Source: CAWJMN01 sp963844055
Lineage (GTDB): Bacteria > Planctomycetota > Planctomycetia > Pirellulales > Pirellulaceae
Length of the DNA stretch: 64,000 nucleotides
Direction of reading: 5' to 3'
Assembly (NCBI GenBank): GCA_963844055.1
Contig: CAWJMN010000002.1
Span: forward strand, 1,364,001 to 1,428,000
Part shown: one piece after another, positions 9,582 to 22,125 of the stretch
Layout: every line of letters starts with the position of its first letter
Numbering within the stretch: the stretch's first letter is position 1
Notes under the pieces: model-generated
What the model saw: the letters and a program-made list of their open reading frames with translations, nothing else
Database searches by the model: none
Told to the model about the DNA's origin: nothing
Made by a program: the position numbers and the translations under genes

Positions 9582-10442
9582 ATGCGATTCTTTTTGCTTA
9601 CCTGCTTTGCACTTGCGATGGCAATCGCCGTTCCCTCTGGCCAATTCCTTCGGGGTGCGGACGAGGTAAATTCAAAGCCTCTCTCCGTCAGCTTCACCTA
9701 CGGTCATAACGGCGTCATCAGAACCGACGACCGCTTCCTAGCCGGAGAAGGTATTTTTGCAACTGTCGCTGCGCTCAGATATGAGGTTCCTGCTAACGGC
9801 ATCTGCCAATGCACGATGCGTTACTCCCTCATCGACCAAGATGGCAAAGTAGCGTTCTCCAATGCCGATGACAAAGTCATTATTGAATTAGAAGGGGGAG
9901 CCAATCTTGCCAAGGTCATGGTTCAATGCCAACTCCCAGACTTGTTAGACGCAGGAAAGTTCGATTTTGTCATGGAACTTCGAGACAAAAAGACAAAAGA
10001 AGTCTTTCGCAGCAGTCGCCCGATTACGATTCTTTCCAAAGCGGACTTCGCGCTAGGCGACTTTTGCTTCTGTGCTGATTCCGAGGCAAGCATTCCTCTG
10101 GGCACTACCTTTGATACTTGTCAAGTTCTCTATTTATGCCTGCGCGTTTACCACCCCAAGGCAAAAGAAGACACTTGGCAATTGGAAATAGATATGGATA
10201 TTCTCGATGCCAACAACAAATCAATTTCTCCGCAAAAAAGCACGCCGAGAAAAAGGGATTTCCCCGCCCTTGCAAAAGACTTTTTTAACACAAACATTTC
10301 GCTCGCCGTCGAAGAGCCTGGCGCGTACACCCTTGTCCTCAAGATAACCGACGTCGTCTCTGGCAAAACCGAAACGCGTTCCATTCCCTTCCGCGTCGTC
10401 GCATCCCTCTCCGACATTCTTCCCGCACCAGCAGCCCAGTAG
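9582..10442 (+). CDS. Secreted protein, second of a paralogous pair
   Basis: Diverged paralog of the preceding gene. The ATG at 9582 is preferred over an earlier in-frame ATG (9519) because it begins directly with a signal peptide (MRFFLLTCFALAMAIAV) and the earlier start overlaps the preceding gene. The mature 260 residues keep the same order of beta-rich segments, including CTMRYSLIDQDGKVAFSNADDK, which matches CLLSMRYYIVDKDDRVLYSHRNDK in the first copy. It is likely co-transcribed with it (59-base gap). Function unknown. Confidence 0.75.
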   Translation: MRFFLLTCFALAMAIAVPSGQFLRGADEVNSKPLSVSFTYGHNGVIRTDDRFLAGEGIFATVAALRYEVPANGICQCTMRYSLIDQDGKVAFSNADDKVIIELEGGANLAKVMVQCQLPDLLDAGKFDFVMELRDKKTKEVFRSSRPITILSKADFALGDFCFCADSEASIPLGTTFDTCQVLYLCLRVYHPKAKEDTWQLEIDMDILDANNKSISPQKSTPRKRDFPALAKDFFNTNISLAVEEPGAYTLVLKITDVVSGKTETRSIPFRVVASLSDILPAPAAQ

Positions 10443-10445
10443 CCG

Positions 10446-10511
10446 CTACTCGTCCACTACAGCGCGGCATTTGACCATCGTGATCTCGTTGCGGGTAGCG
10501 TTGATGCCAGC
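10446..10511 (-). pseudogene. Remnant of the 3' end of a receiver/ATPase gene
   Basis: Read on the minus strand this stretch encodes INATRNEITMVKCRAVVDE followed by a stop. The intact neighbour at 10815-11720 ends FNATGNEITMVKRRAAEEAVEQ and then a stop. The DNA matches over about 40 bases with a few substitutions. Nothing homologous precedes it, so it is a truncated copy of the last 20 or so codons of a paralog, left after deletion or duplication. Confidence 0.7.
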
Positions 10512-10512
10512 C

Positions 10513-10700
10513 GCGTCCTGTTGTGTTTTTCCGTGTACCGATCGCTCCCCATTTCCTATTTCGTGATTTTCGTGCCTTTCGTGGTTCCTCTTCTTCTCTA
10601 CTGGCTCGCGTGGGATTTCTCCACTCCTTGGTCCACATCACCTCTTCACGATTCCGTAGTGAAAACTCGCCTTCCCTCGGTGTTCTCTGTGCCCTCTGTG
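10513..10700. repeat. Intergenic repeat of the FRDFRAFRG type
   Basis: The 372-base gap between the secreted pair and the receiver/ATPase gene contains low-complexity DNA built from related phrases: ttcgtgattttcgtgcctttcgtgg, then ttctctgtgccctctgtgg. One frame reads FRDFRAFRGSSSSLLA. From memory, such sequence is scattered through planctomycete intergenic regions and is often miscalled as small genes. It is best treated as a dispersed repeat, not a protein. No gene is supported here. Confidence 0.55.
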
Positions 10701-10814
10701 GCTAGATTCCCCATGCCTGCCGCGTTGCCCGTCTTGGGGATCATCAATAGCCAAGCCCTTCGGCTGCGCGTCTAGGGCGTGCCACACATCCGTTGAGGTC
10801 AGCAACCGCGAAGA

Positions 10815-11720
10815 TTATTGTTCGACGGCTTCTTCGGCTGCGCGGCGTTTGACCATCGTGATCTCGTTGCCGGTGGCGTTGAAGTGGACTTCGTCCATAA
10901 ACGTGCGGATCAAAAGCAGGCCACGACCACTCACCTTGTCGAGGTTGGCGGGATCGGTGGGATCGGGAAGTTGTGTCGGATCGAAGCCGGGTCCTTCGTC
11001 ACGAATCATGAACGTGCCCATCTTCTCATCAATGTGCAGGCGAATGAAGAGCTTGCGCGACCCCCAGGGCTCATTGGCCAAGCGATGGTTCAGCATTGCC
11101 TCATAGACTTCGGGGTCCCCTTCACGCACTTCGGAGGAGATTTCTAAGTTGCCATGGAACATGGCGTTGCGAAGCGCCTCTTCGACGGCGATGCAAACGC
11201 GCAGCACGCTAGAGTCATCGCACAAGCCAACGGCTGTTACCAGGTTTTGTACATAGCCAATGACGGCCGGGATCATATCCACATCATTGCTCACGGTGAA
11301 GACGATCTCACCATGACCAAGCGACCGTGGCGCCCCTTCGATCGCTGCGGCATTGCGGCAGACCTGCAACACCGAAGTGACCGCCTCTACCAAAAGCGGC
11401 TCCATCGATTCCTTGGGAACGTACGTTGCCGCCCCCAAGCGCAGGCCGGTCAGCACCAACTTTTCGGTGACATGCCCTGTCAGAAGAATCACGGGCAATC
11501 CGCTGTGGACTTTGGCCAATTGCACCAACAGGTCGAGACCATCCATGTGCGGCGGAGTCACACCCGCAATGACGACATCGGGCAGAGTCGCTTCGATCTT
11601 TTCCAGCGCCTCAGAGACGTTGGAGGCAAACTCCATCGACAGGTCCGGCACAGCCGCCAGCACGGCCGCCACTTGACGACGCTCTTCTGCCGATCCGTCT
11701 ACAATCAAAGCGACCGGCAT
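10815..11720 (-). CDS. Pseudo-receiver fused to an RsbW-type ATPase domain
   Basis: The first 110 residues have the fold pattern of a response-regulator receiver (GLDLLVQLAK, VILLTGH with Thr81, YVPKES with Lys103). At the position of the phosphorylated Asp, however, the sequence is VVIAGVTPPHMDG, giving Gly53. The C-terminal part (about 140-290) is a HATPase_c_2/RsbW-like domain with an N-box (EEALRNAMFHGN) and G-boxes (DEGPGFDP and GRGLLLIRTFMDEV). RsbW-type proteins bind or phosphorylate anti-sigma antagonists. Loss of the Asp suggests control by binding instead of phosphotransfer. The ATG at 11720 is chosen because the receiver fold begins right after it. It is a single-gene unit. Confidence 0.82.
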   Translation of the reverse strand: MPVALIVDGSAEERRQVAAVLAAVPDLSMEFASNVSEALEKIEATLPDVVIAGVTPPHMDGLDLLVQLAKVHSGLPVILLTGHVTEKLVLTGLRLGAATYVPKESMEPLLVEAVTSVLQVCRNAAAIEGAPRSLGHGEIVFTVSNDVDMIPAVIGYVQNLVTAVGLCDDSSVLRVCIAVEEALRNAMFHGNLEISSEVREGDPEVYEAMLNHRLANEPWGSRKLFIRLHIDEKMGTFMIRDEGPGFDPTQLPDPTDPANLDKVSGRGLLLIRTFMDEVHFNATGNEITMVKRRAAEEAVEQ

Positions 11721-12150
11721 AGTACACCTGAACGAGCGCCTCAAAAACCACATCACGGGGCCCAACACGGGCCACAAACCACAGACTTGACCGAGGGTGC
11801 CAACCTTTGGGGAATCCCCAGGTAGCCCATGAAACCTCAAGCCGATTGCTGGACTCTACTTCGCACACAACCCTGTCCAACAAAGGCCTTCACCATGCCA
11901 TTGGAACTAAGGCAAGGGAATCCGGCTCACCCCTGAATTATAGCCCGAGCCAGCGCCTTGTGCCGCTCCCCCCTGCTTGGGATCGAGCCTGAAAATATTC
12001 GCAAAAAACTCTTTGCATAAGGTTAGTCGCTTGTGACAAAATGTCTCGTGCCTGAAGAATGCTTGCCGTACCAAAGTCCGCAAACGGTTTAATCCAGCGC
12101 TCCTGTGGGTTGTGCTGGTTTATTCGGGGGGTGATGGCGGTGGTCAAAAG

Positions 12151-12178
12151 TTGACTGCCGGGGCAGCCGGTCTAGAAT
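12151..12178 (+). promoter_or_regulatory. Candidate promoter for the glycosyltransferase gene
   Basis: TTGACT (12151-12156) and TAGAAT (12173-12178) with a 16-base spacer make a good sigma70-like match about 110 bases upstream of the GT2 start. It is the only clear signal I see in the 569-base gap 11721-12289. Confidence 0.5.
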
Positions 12179-12289
12179 GGTTCGCTGGTTAAAGGCGGCC
12201 TACGTCGCTTGAACGATGGCGGTTTCCCTTCCTCCAGCGCTGGATTTGGGGCGGTGGGATAGAAGATGAGCCGAACAGGAGCTTTGACA

Positions 12290-13054
12290 ATGTCTAGACG
12301 ATGGCTAACAGCGCTTCCCGTGTTTAACGAAGCGAAGCATGTCAATCGCGTGCTGGACGAAGTGCTGCGCTATAGCGAGCACGTGTTAGTCGTCGATGAC
12401 GGTTCGAGCGACGGCACGGCCGAACTTTTGGCCGCTCGCAAAGACATCCAGGTTGTCACCCATGCAGAAAACCGTGGCTATGGAGCCGCGCTGTTGACGG
12501 CGTTTGACTTTGCCCAGCAAAACGGCTGGGAGCGGATCGTCACGATCGACTGCGATGGCCAGCACGAACCCAAACGGATCCCGCTGTTTTTTGAAGCCTG
12601 TGAAGGGGATGTCGACATCGTTTCGGGAAGCCGCTACCTGCACCATTTTGCCGGGGATAGCCTGCCGCCGGAACAACGGCGTAAGATCAACGAACAAGTG
12701 ACGGCCGAACTCAATCGTCGGCTGGGCTTTTCGCTGACCGACGCCTTCTGTGGCTTCAAAGCGTATCGTGTAGAAGCGCTGAAGCACTTTCACATCTCCG
12801 AAGCAGGCTATGCCATGCCGCTGGAGGTTTGGGTTCAGGCGGCGAATGCGGGCCTGCGGATCAAGGAGTTGCCCGTACCGCTGATTTATCTGGATGAGAA
12901 GCGATCGTTCGGCGGCGTGCTCGACGATGCTCAAACACGGCTGGAATACTATCACTTGACGCTGGACCGCGCGATCAACGCTGCGGAAATGCAACGGGGA
13001 TGCTTGGCCGGCTGTGGTGAATCGTCCGAGTGGCCTTGTACCGAGACGGATTAA
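12290..13054 (+). CDS. Family 2 glycosyltransferase (DPM1-like)
   Basis: Transfers a sugar from a nucleotide donor. The 254-residue product starts with the GT2 pattern ALPVFNEA, has VVDDGSSDGT near residue 35, and the metal-binding DCDGQHEP near 86, then GSRYL and a conserved C-terminal acceptor-side region. There are no membrane helices, as in dolichol-phosphate mannose synthase-type enzymes. The ATG at 12290 is preferred to an upstream one at 12266 because it starts closer to the domain. The TAA stop overlaps the next gene's ATG by one base, so the two are coupled. Acceptor unknown; the partner gene's role is also unknown. Confidence 0.85.
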   Translation: MSRRWLTALPVFNEAKHVNRVLDEVLRYSEHVLVVDDGSSDGTAELLAARKDIQVVTHAENRGYGAALLTAFDFAQQNGWERIVTIDCDGQHEPKRIPLFFEACEGDVDIVSGSRYLHHFAGDSLPPEQRRKINEQVTAELNRRLGFSLTDAFCGFKAYRVEALKHFHISEAGYAMPLEVWVQAANAGLRIKELPVPLIYLDEKRSFGGVLDDAQTRLEYYHLTLDRAINAAEMQRGCLAGCGESSEWPCTETD

Positions 13055-14739
13055 TGGCTTCGGTTGGTGAGCAGCACTTGGTGCACCGCCGTCTGCGTGC
13101 GCCTCAAGACGACAGGACTTGCCTCATCCATCCCGCCACCCTCGCGGTGGCAGAGTCCGCACGTTCCTTTCGTCAATTCGCAGAGCAAGGCTTTCGTGGG
13201 CCCTTTGCGGCTTTGCTGGCCGAACTTAGCACTCGGGCGCGAGCCACTGCGGTAAAGCTGGCCCGGGAATACACTTCGGCCTATCAAGATACCAGTTGGA
13301 CCGAAGGCCGTAGCCTGACGGCTCCTTTGATACTTGCGGGACATCAGCCCTACTTATTTCACCCGGGCGTTTGGCTGAAGAATTTCCAGCTGTCGAGCCT
13401 GGCTGAGCAGCTGGGGGGAATCGCCATCAACTGGGTTGTTGATAATGACAACGCCAGCCCTTCCGAAGTCCGTGTCCCGTGGCTAAACAGCGACGAATCA
13501 TCCTCGCCGCACTACGGCGTGACAGCAGTTCAGCTGGACCATGCTGTCGAAGCTTGCCCTTACGAAGAACGCTTCGTCCAAGATGAACGGCTGTGGCATA
13601 CATTTGAACCAAGGCTGCTGGCCGCGATGCCAGAGATGTTGCGCAGCGATAAGCAGCCGCTAATCACGGAACTTTGGCAGCATGTAAAAGCGGGCGAGCC
13701 AGCGCAGTGCGCCCGGCATGATGGCCGGATCAACTATGGCGAAATCCTGGCAGAAGCCCGGCATCAGGTAGAGCATGCTTGCGGGCTGAAGACGCTAGAG
13801 CTTCCGCTGAGCCGCATCTGCAAGACGGCCGAGTTCCAGCAGTTCAGTGAGCTTTTGCTCGACCAGCTAACTTCGTTTGCCGGACATTACAATCGCCTGC
13901 TGAAGCAGTATCGGCACGTCAACAAGATCCGCAGCTCGGCCCACCCGATGCCTGACCTTTTCACCGATGGCGATTGGCACGAAGCACCATTCTGGATCTG
14001 GACATCTCATTCACCGCAGCGAAAGCGGCTATTCCTGCGTCAGCATGGAACTGCTTGGGAACTGTCGGACCGGAACGGAACCACGCTTTCGATGGAGCGT
14101 GATCGCCAAGATCGGTCGGCTATCTTCCAATCGGTGCTGGCACAGGCCGAGCGAGCCGGCATCAAGGTGCGACCACGGGCGATCATTACAACGCTCTTTT
14201 CGCGACTGGTGGTGGGCGATACCTTTATCCATGGGATTGGTGGCGCGAAGTATGACGAGCTAACCGATGCCCTGATGCGAGACTTCTTGGAGATCGAGCC
14301 GCCGATCTATCAAACCGTTACCGCCACGGTCAGGCTAGGTTTACCCATCGACATGCAGGCGGGCCAGCGTCGGCTAAACCTACATCAATTGCTGCGCGAT
14401 ACAGCCCATCGGGGGGAAGCATTCTTCGATTCGCGGTGGAGATCGCTGTTTGATGCAGCAGGCTGGAGTCGTTTAGAAACCCTCGCCACGCAAAAAAAGA
14501 ATTTCATCCTTTCTGGCTGGAGCGAAGGAAGCAAAAGCGAGTGGCATCAGCGGGTGAGCGATTGCAACAAAGAGCTATTGGAGGTTTTGACGCCCGTAAC
14601 CCAACATCTATTGCGGGAAGCTGCTCGCGCCGAAAGCCGCCAAGCGGAAGCCCGCCTTTTGGGCTCGCGCGAATTCTCTTTGGCGTTATTTGATCGCCAA
14701 GATTTACCTCGCTTGCTACTGGATTTCTGCCAGGGGTAG
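13054..14739 (+). CDS. Conserved protein of unknown function, BshC-like features
   Basis: A 561-residue cytoplasmic protein coupled to the GT2 gene through a TAATG overlap. Around residues 95-140, AGHQPYLFHPGVWLKNFQL followed by INWVVDNDN resembles in layout the substrate-binding start of bacillithiol synthase BshC (GQQ-x-G-hydrophobic, then FWxxxEDHD). The C-terminal 60 residues are helical and probably coiled-coil. The resemblance is weak and I see no other bacillithiol gene nearby, so I do not assign the function. It may act on the product of the glycosyltransferase. Confidence 0.7.
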   Translation: MASVGEQHLVHRRLRAPQDDRTCLIHPATLAVAESARSFRQFAEQGFRGPFAALLAELSTRARATAVKLAREYTSAYQDTSWTEGRSLTAPLILAGHQPYLFHPGVWLKNFQLSSLAEQLGGIAINWVVDNDNASPSEVRVPWLNSDESSSPHYGVTAVQLDHAVEACPYEERFVQDERLWHTFEPRLLAAMPEMLRSDKQPLITELWQHVKAGEPAQCARHDGRINYGEILAEARHQVEHACGLKTLELPLSRICKTAEFQQFSELLLDQLTSFAGHYNRLLKQYRHVNKIRSSAHPMPDLFTDGDWHEAPFWIWTSHSPQRKRLFLRQHGTAWELSDRNGTTLSMERDRQDRSAIFQSVLAQAERAGIKVRPRAIITTLFSRLVVGDTFIHGIGGAKYDELTDALMRDFLEIEPPIYQTVTATVRLGLPIDMQAGQRRLNLHQLLRDTAHRGEAFFDSRWRSLFDAAGWSRLETLATQKKNFILSGWSEGSKSEWHQRVSDCNKELLEVLTPVTQHLLREAARAESRQAEARLLGSREFSLALFDRQDLPRLLLDFCQG

Positions 14740-14987
14740 GCGTAAGCTCACAGAGGTTGGGCGTAGTTTCTTCTGCGTTTAGCTTCTGTCATCGCTATTC
14801 TGCAATGGCAGAATCCATCATCGCTGGGCATTCATCTGGTCGTTTGCTTTTCGCGTTTTGCATGTCAGTGCATGAATGACTGACTTCCCAATTCATTGGG
14901 TGCGCCGTGGGTGTGATTCTTGCTGGATCACTCGCGCGACGCCATGCGAGGAGGCATGACAGGTGATGTCGGAAAGGAGTCGTCGGC

Positions 14988-16502
14988 ATGGGCTCGCATT
15001 TGATGCATGTGGAAAAGAGTGGGCCGCGTTCACTCAGTATGGCAAACGCCCCGTGGCGTCTTGTGGCTGGAAAGGCGGGAGATCACCTTTCCATTTGGAA
15101 CTTGCTTCAAAGCGTCTTTCACGGACCTTCGAGCATGGAGTTTCAAGCTCAGCTCGATGAGCCTCAGTACGAACCGACCAACCGTCTGTTGATCAAAAAG
15201 GGAGATGCTGTCATCGCCCATCTGCGGCTTAGTCCGCGTGCGATCCACTTCGGTGGACTAGAAGTTCCCGTTTCGCACTTCATGGACCTCGCCACAACGT
15301 CTGAATATCAAAGGCTAGGACTGGCAACCATTTTGCTAGCCGCAGGGGAACGCCAAGCCCGCGCCGAAAACACAACACTCGCCCTGGTGCGAACAACCGC
15401 GCCTGAGCTCTTTGCGCGACAAGGCTGGGCCGAGTGTGGACAGCACCTTTTCTCTGCCGCCAGCCCGCGCGAACTGCTTGCCCACCTACAACAATCCACC
15501 GTCGCCCAAACGTTTTGGGAATCGATCGGACTTCCTACCGAATCGTCTGCCAAGCGTGCGCTGCTGGGTGAACATGGCAACACGCCCCCCATCATGATTC
15601 GTCCTATGCGGCGGATGGAGCTTCCGGCCGTACGAGCCCTGTATGAATCTCAGGCCAAGACTTCGTTTGGCGGCACCGTGCGTAGCGAGGCCTACTGGGA
15701 TTGGCTAATGAGCCGCGGTGGCTTTGAGCGTGCGCTGGTGGCGGTGATTCCTGCTCCCGATGCCAAACCCGCTACGGGGCGTGGAGCACGTGCGGAAGAG
15801 ATAGTCTGTGGCGTAGCGTTTGTTCGCCGCAGTCGAATCGTGGAACTGCTCATTCGCAGTGATTTTCCGGCCGCCCGCACGCAATTATTGATGCACCTGG
15901 CCTCTGACTGGCTGGAACGTGGCTGGGGCTCGTTACGACTGGATGCTCCTGCCAACGACCCAGGGCATCAGGTTTTGCAAAAGTCTGGTGGTGGGCTGGT
16001 GTCCAAGCCGGAGATGCATGGAGAGGTCTTCATGGCCAAGCTCCTATCGCCACTGAACTTTCTACGCGAGCAAACCGCATTGCTCAGCCAACGGGCGAAA
16101 GAAGCGGGCCTGCGAGCGGGGCTTGAGATCGGCCTCATTCCCCATCCCTTTGGCTCGTTCCGTCGCGATGACGAGGGCGTTCCCGCCACCACTCGACCGC
16201 GAGTCGCTGGCCCCGATTCGGCCACCATCCCTGAAGACAATCAGCAGCCCACCAAGGGTCGGCATTGGCGAATTGTGGTTACGAAGAAAGGCGTGCGTAT
16301 TGAACAAGGAAAGATACCGCGCAAACAGCTCCATCTGTGCTACCGCGATTTGGCACCGTTGCTCATGGGGCATTGGAATGTTGCCCAGCGTTGCCAAAGC
16401 GGCGACTTGCGTCCTAGTTCTCCGGAAGTGCAAACTGCCGCAGAAGCACTCTTTCCCGAACTGCCTCTCTGGCGTCCGGCCCTGGATGATTTGGTAGCGT
16501 AG
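14988..16502 (+). CDS. Double GNAT-type acetyltransferase protein
   Basis: The N-terminal 160 residues carry a GNAT fold: VSHFMDLATTSEYQRLGLA followed by ILLAAGERQARAEN, the acetyl-CoA-binding motif A (R/Q-x-x-G-x-A type), and LFARQGW. A second related region begins at IRPMRRMELPAVRALYE (about residue 205) and runs to about 350. The C-terminal 150 residues are unassigned. Two-domain GNAT proteins of this length recall the Eis layout, but the substrate is unknown. The start is supported by AAAGGAG eight bases upstream of 14988. A bidirectional terminator follows. Confidence 0.75.
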   Translation: MGSHLMHVEKSGPRSLSMANAPWRLVAGKAGDHLSIWNLLQSVFHGPSSMEFQAQLDEPQYEPTNRLLIKKGDAVIAHLRLSPRAIHFGGLEVPVSHFMDLATTSEYQRLGLATILLAAGERQARAENTTLALVRTTAPELFARQGWAECGQHLFSAASPRELLAHLQQSTVAQTFWESIGLPTESSAKRALLGEHGNTPPIMIRPMRRMELPAVRALYESQAKTSFGGTVRSEAYWDWLMSRGGFERALVAVIPAPDAKPATGRGARAEEIVCGVAFVRRSRIVELLIRSDFPAARTQLLMHLASDWLERGWGSLRLDAPANDPGHQVLQKSGGGLVSKPEMHGEVFMAKLLSPLNFLREQTALLSQRAKEAGLRAGLEIGLIPHPFGSFRRDDEGVPATTRPRVAGPDSATIPEDNQQPTKGRHWRIVVTKKGVRIEQGKIPRKQLHLCYRDLAPLLMGHWNVAQRCQSGDLRPSSPEVQTAAEALFPELPLWRPALDDLVA

Positions 16503-16515
16503 GTCCGCAGCAAAA

Positions 16516-16541
16516 AGGCCCCAGCGGAGTTGCCGGGGCCT
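16516..16541. terminator. Bidirectional terminator between convergent genes
   Basis: AGGCCCC (16516-16522) pairs perfectly with GGGGCCT (16535-16541). Five A precede the stem, giving a T tract for the minus-strand gene at 16573, and a short T-containing stretch follows on the plus side. It lies between the GNAT gene and the epimerase-like gene. Confidence 0.8.
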
Positions 16542-16572
16542 ACTTTGAATTCGTATAGCGGTCTGCTGCCAT

Positions 16573-17421
16573 TTAGAACCAGCGTTTGGCAACTTCGCTC
16601 TTCATGAAGGCGAGACTGTCACGAGCAAGCTGCTCTTCGTTTTCAAACATCGTGCGCCAGATCTTGGTGGCGGCGGCGATCTCAGGAAGTGCTTGGCCAA
16701 AGGCTTCTACCACCAGCAGGCCATTGTATTCAATCTCGCGCAGGACGTCGAAAGTCTCTTCCCAGCGAATGTTCCCCTTGCCGGGAGTGCTGCGATCGTT
16801 CTCCGAAATGTGAACATGGCAAAGCATGTCGGCACAGCTGTGCAAGGCTAGGGCGATGCTCTTTTCTTCAATGTTGCTATGGAACGTGTCGTACATCATC
16901 CGGCAGTTTGGATGGTTCACTTCGCGACAGAAGCGAGCCGAGTCAGCATGCGTGTTGAGCAAGTAGGTCTCAAAGCGGTTGAGACATTCTACGCCCAGCG
17001 TCACTTGCACCTTGCCAGCATGGTCGGCAACTTTACGCATGCTTTCCACGCCCCACTTCCACTCATCAGTCGTACGGCCCTTGCCGCTAAAAACACCGAT
17101 GGCGGAATGGAACGGACCAACCACTGTAGTACAGCCCGCCGCAGCGGCGCAGTCCAGCACCTTCTTGTTGCAATCGACGCCGCGCTGACGATTGGCAGGA
17201 TCGGCGCTGATTGGATTGTCGTTCTCGCCACGAATGGTGACGGCCGTCCGGGCCAGCCCCAAATCGTCAAGCCACTTGCCCCACTGAGCGTAGTTGAGGT
17301 CGGTATTGAACAGAGGCATTTCGATAGCGTCGTAGCCAAGGTTCTTCAGCAGTTCCAGCGTGGGAAGCATCCCCTCATGCATTTCGCCGGTCCACAACAG
17401 CAAGTTCATGCCATATTTCAT
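16573..17421 (-). CDS. Sugar phosphate isomerase/epimerase (hydroxypyruvate isomerase/tagatose epimerase family)
   Basis: A TIM-barrel AP-endonuclease-2-like enzyme of 282 residues. The four expected metal and catalytic positions are visible in order: Glu in LGVECLNRFETY, Asp in MMYDTFHSN, His in CHVHISENDR, and Glu near the C-terminus in LLVVEAFG. The family interconverts keto sugars or hydroxypyruvate and tartronate semialdehyde; the exact substrate is not readable. The ATG at 17421 (MKYGMNLLLW) fits the family start better than the ATG six codons upstream. Confidence 0.87.
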   Translation of the reverse strand: MKYGMNLLLWTGEMHEGMLPTLELLKNLGYDAIEMPLFNTDLNYAQWGKWLDDLGLARTAVTIRGENDNPISADPANRQRGVDCNKKVLDCAAAAGCTTVVGPFHSAIGVFSGKGRTTDEWKWGVESMRKVADHAGKVQVTLGVECLNRFETYLLNTHADSARFCREVNHPNCRMMYDTFHSNIEEKSIALALHSCADMLCHVHISENDRSTPGKGNIRWEETFDVLREIEYNGLLVVEAFGQALPEIAAATKIWRTMFENEEQLARDSLAFMKSEVAKRWF

Positions 17422-17513
17422 GTCGCCAGTACTCCACACCTTTGCATTGAGAAAAACAGCCGCCTGGGAAAGCGAGCTATTCTATCCCGAACCATGAGCC
17501 GCATGGAACTAGA

Positions 17514-18185
17514 TCAACTAGGCCCGTTTTCGGACGTCATGCCGACCGTTAACTCGGCTCGCGCATGGGTCACTTGCTGCCGCATGGCGGGGAAGAGGGT
17601 CGCCAGTTCCGCGGGCAAGGGCGGTAGGCCAACTCGCCGCATGATGTGCCCCAGTCGGACCAGCAAACGCTCATCATCGGCATAGTCGTAGAGGAATTGC
17701 TCGTCGATAAAGCGGGGAATCAGGAGCGTAATGCGATCCGAAGGCTTGGTCGCCATCTGGCTGATGATGGTTTGTAACAAAGCAGGATCAAGCTGCCCCA
17801 TCGCTTCGTAGTAGCTGCCCAAACGCCCCGGATGATCCTCTTCGGCCAACGTATTGTCGAGCAAAAGCTCTACCAGAATGTGCCCCAGAAAACTCGGGCG
17901 AAAACTATCATCCTTGCCCAGCAGGTCTCGAATGGTACGCGTGAACTGCAGGTTCAGCTCGGTAAAAATCGTCGTCCCGTGAAACCAGCCATCATCATGG
18001 TGGTGCTGCATCACCCCTTTAGCAAATGAGGCATAGCGCGGGTCGGCATGGTCTTGCCACAGTGCGGCGGTCTTTGATCGCAATCGCATTTTGCGATCAA
18101 TCACGTTCAGCCAATCGGGTGCGGCCGTCCCTGCTAAAAAGTAGGGATCGCTAACGAACCGAAAGCCGTGGGCCAGATAGTTCAT
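17514..18185 (-). CDS. AcpH-like protein of unknown specificity
   Basis: A 223-residue soluble protein beginning MNYLAHGF, like AcpH (acyl-carrier-protein phosphodiesterase, DUF479), which begins MNFLAH. It has GTAAPDWL near residue 20 where AcpH has a G-D motif, then a His/Asp-rich stretch MQHHHDDGWFH near 60, and a conserved FLGHILVELLLDN near 105. Those His and Asp residues could bind metal as in the HD-related phosphodiesterases. Overall similarity is partial and the substrate is not established. It lies next to purQ in the same orientation (79 bases). Confidence 0.6.
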   Translation of the reverse strand: MNYLAHGFRFVSDPYFLAGTAAPDWLNVIDRKMRLRSKTAALWQDHADPRYASFAKGVMQHHHDDGWFHGTTIFTELNLQFTRTIRDLLGKDDSFRPSFLGHILVELLLDNTLAEEDHPGRLGSYYEAMGQLDPALLQTIISQMATKPSDRITLLIPRFIDEQFLYDYADDERLLVRLGHIMRRVGLPPLPAELATLFPAMRQQVTHARAELTVGMTSENGPS

Positions 18186-18264
18186 AGGGTCGCACGATCC
18201 ACGCGAGAAAGAAAAAGCCGGTAAGGCTTCCTTCCTTTATAACGGATTCGGCGAAGCAGGCAGC

Positions 18265-19047
<783 letters not shown>

Positions 19048-19149
19048 GATGCGTTCAGCGTTTCTTTCAGTGTGTCTACTCTGTTAGGCCGAGGGGCAAA
19101 CTTCTCGACCAACCACCATTGCCCAACCATCCGACGAACCAAGCGGTTC

Positions 19150-22105
<2,956 letters not shown>

Positions 22106-22125
<20 letters not shown>

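Noticed and set aside
10521..10775. Small protein genes reading FRDFRAFRG
   Set aside because: The DNA is low-complexity and repetitive in several frames, has no ribosome site, and looks like a dispersed repeat rather than coding sequence.
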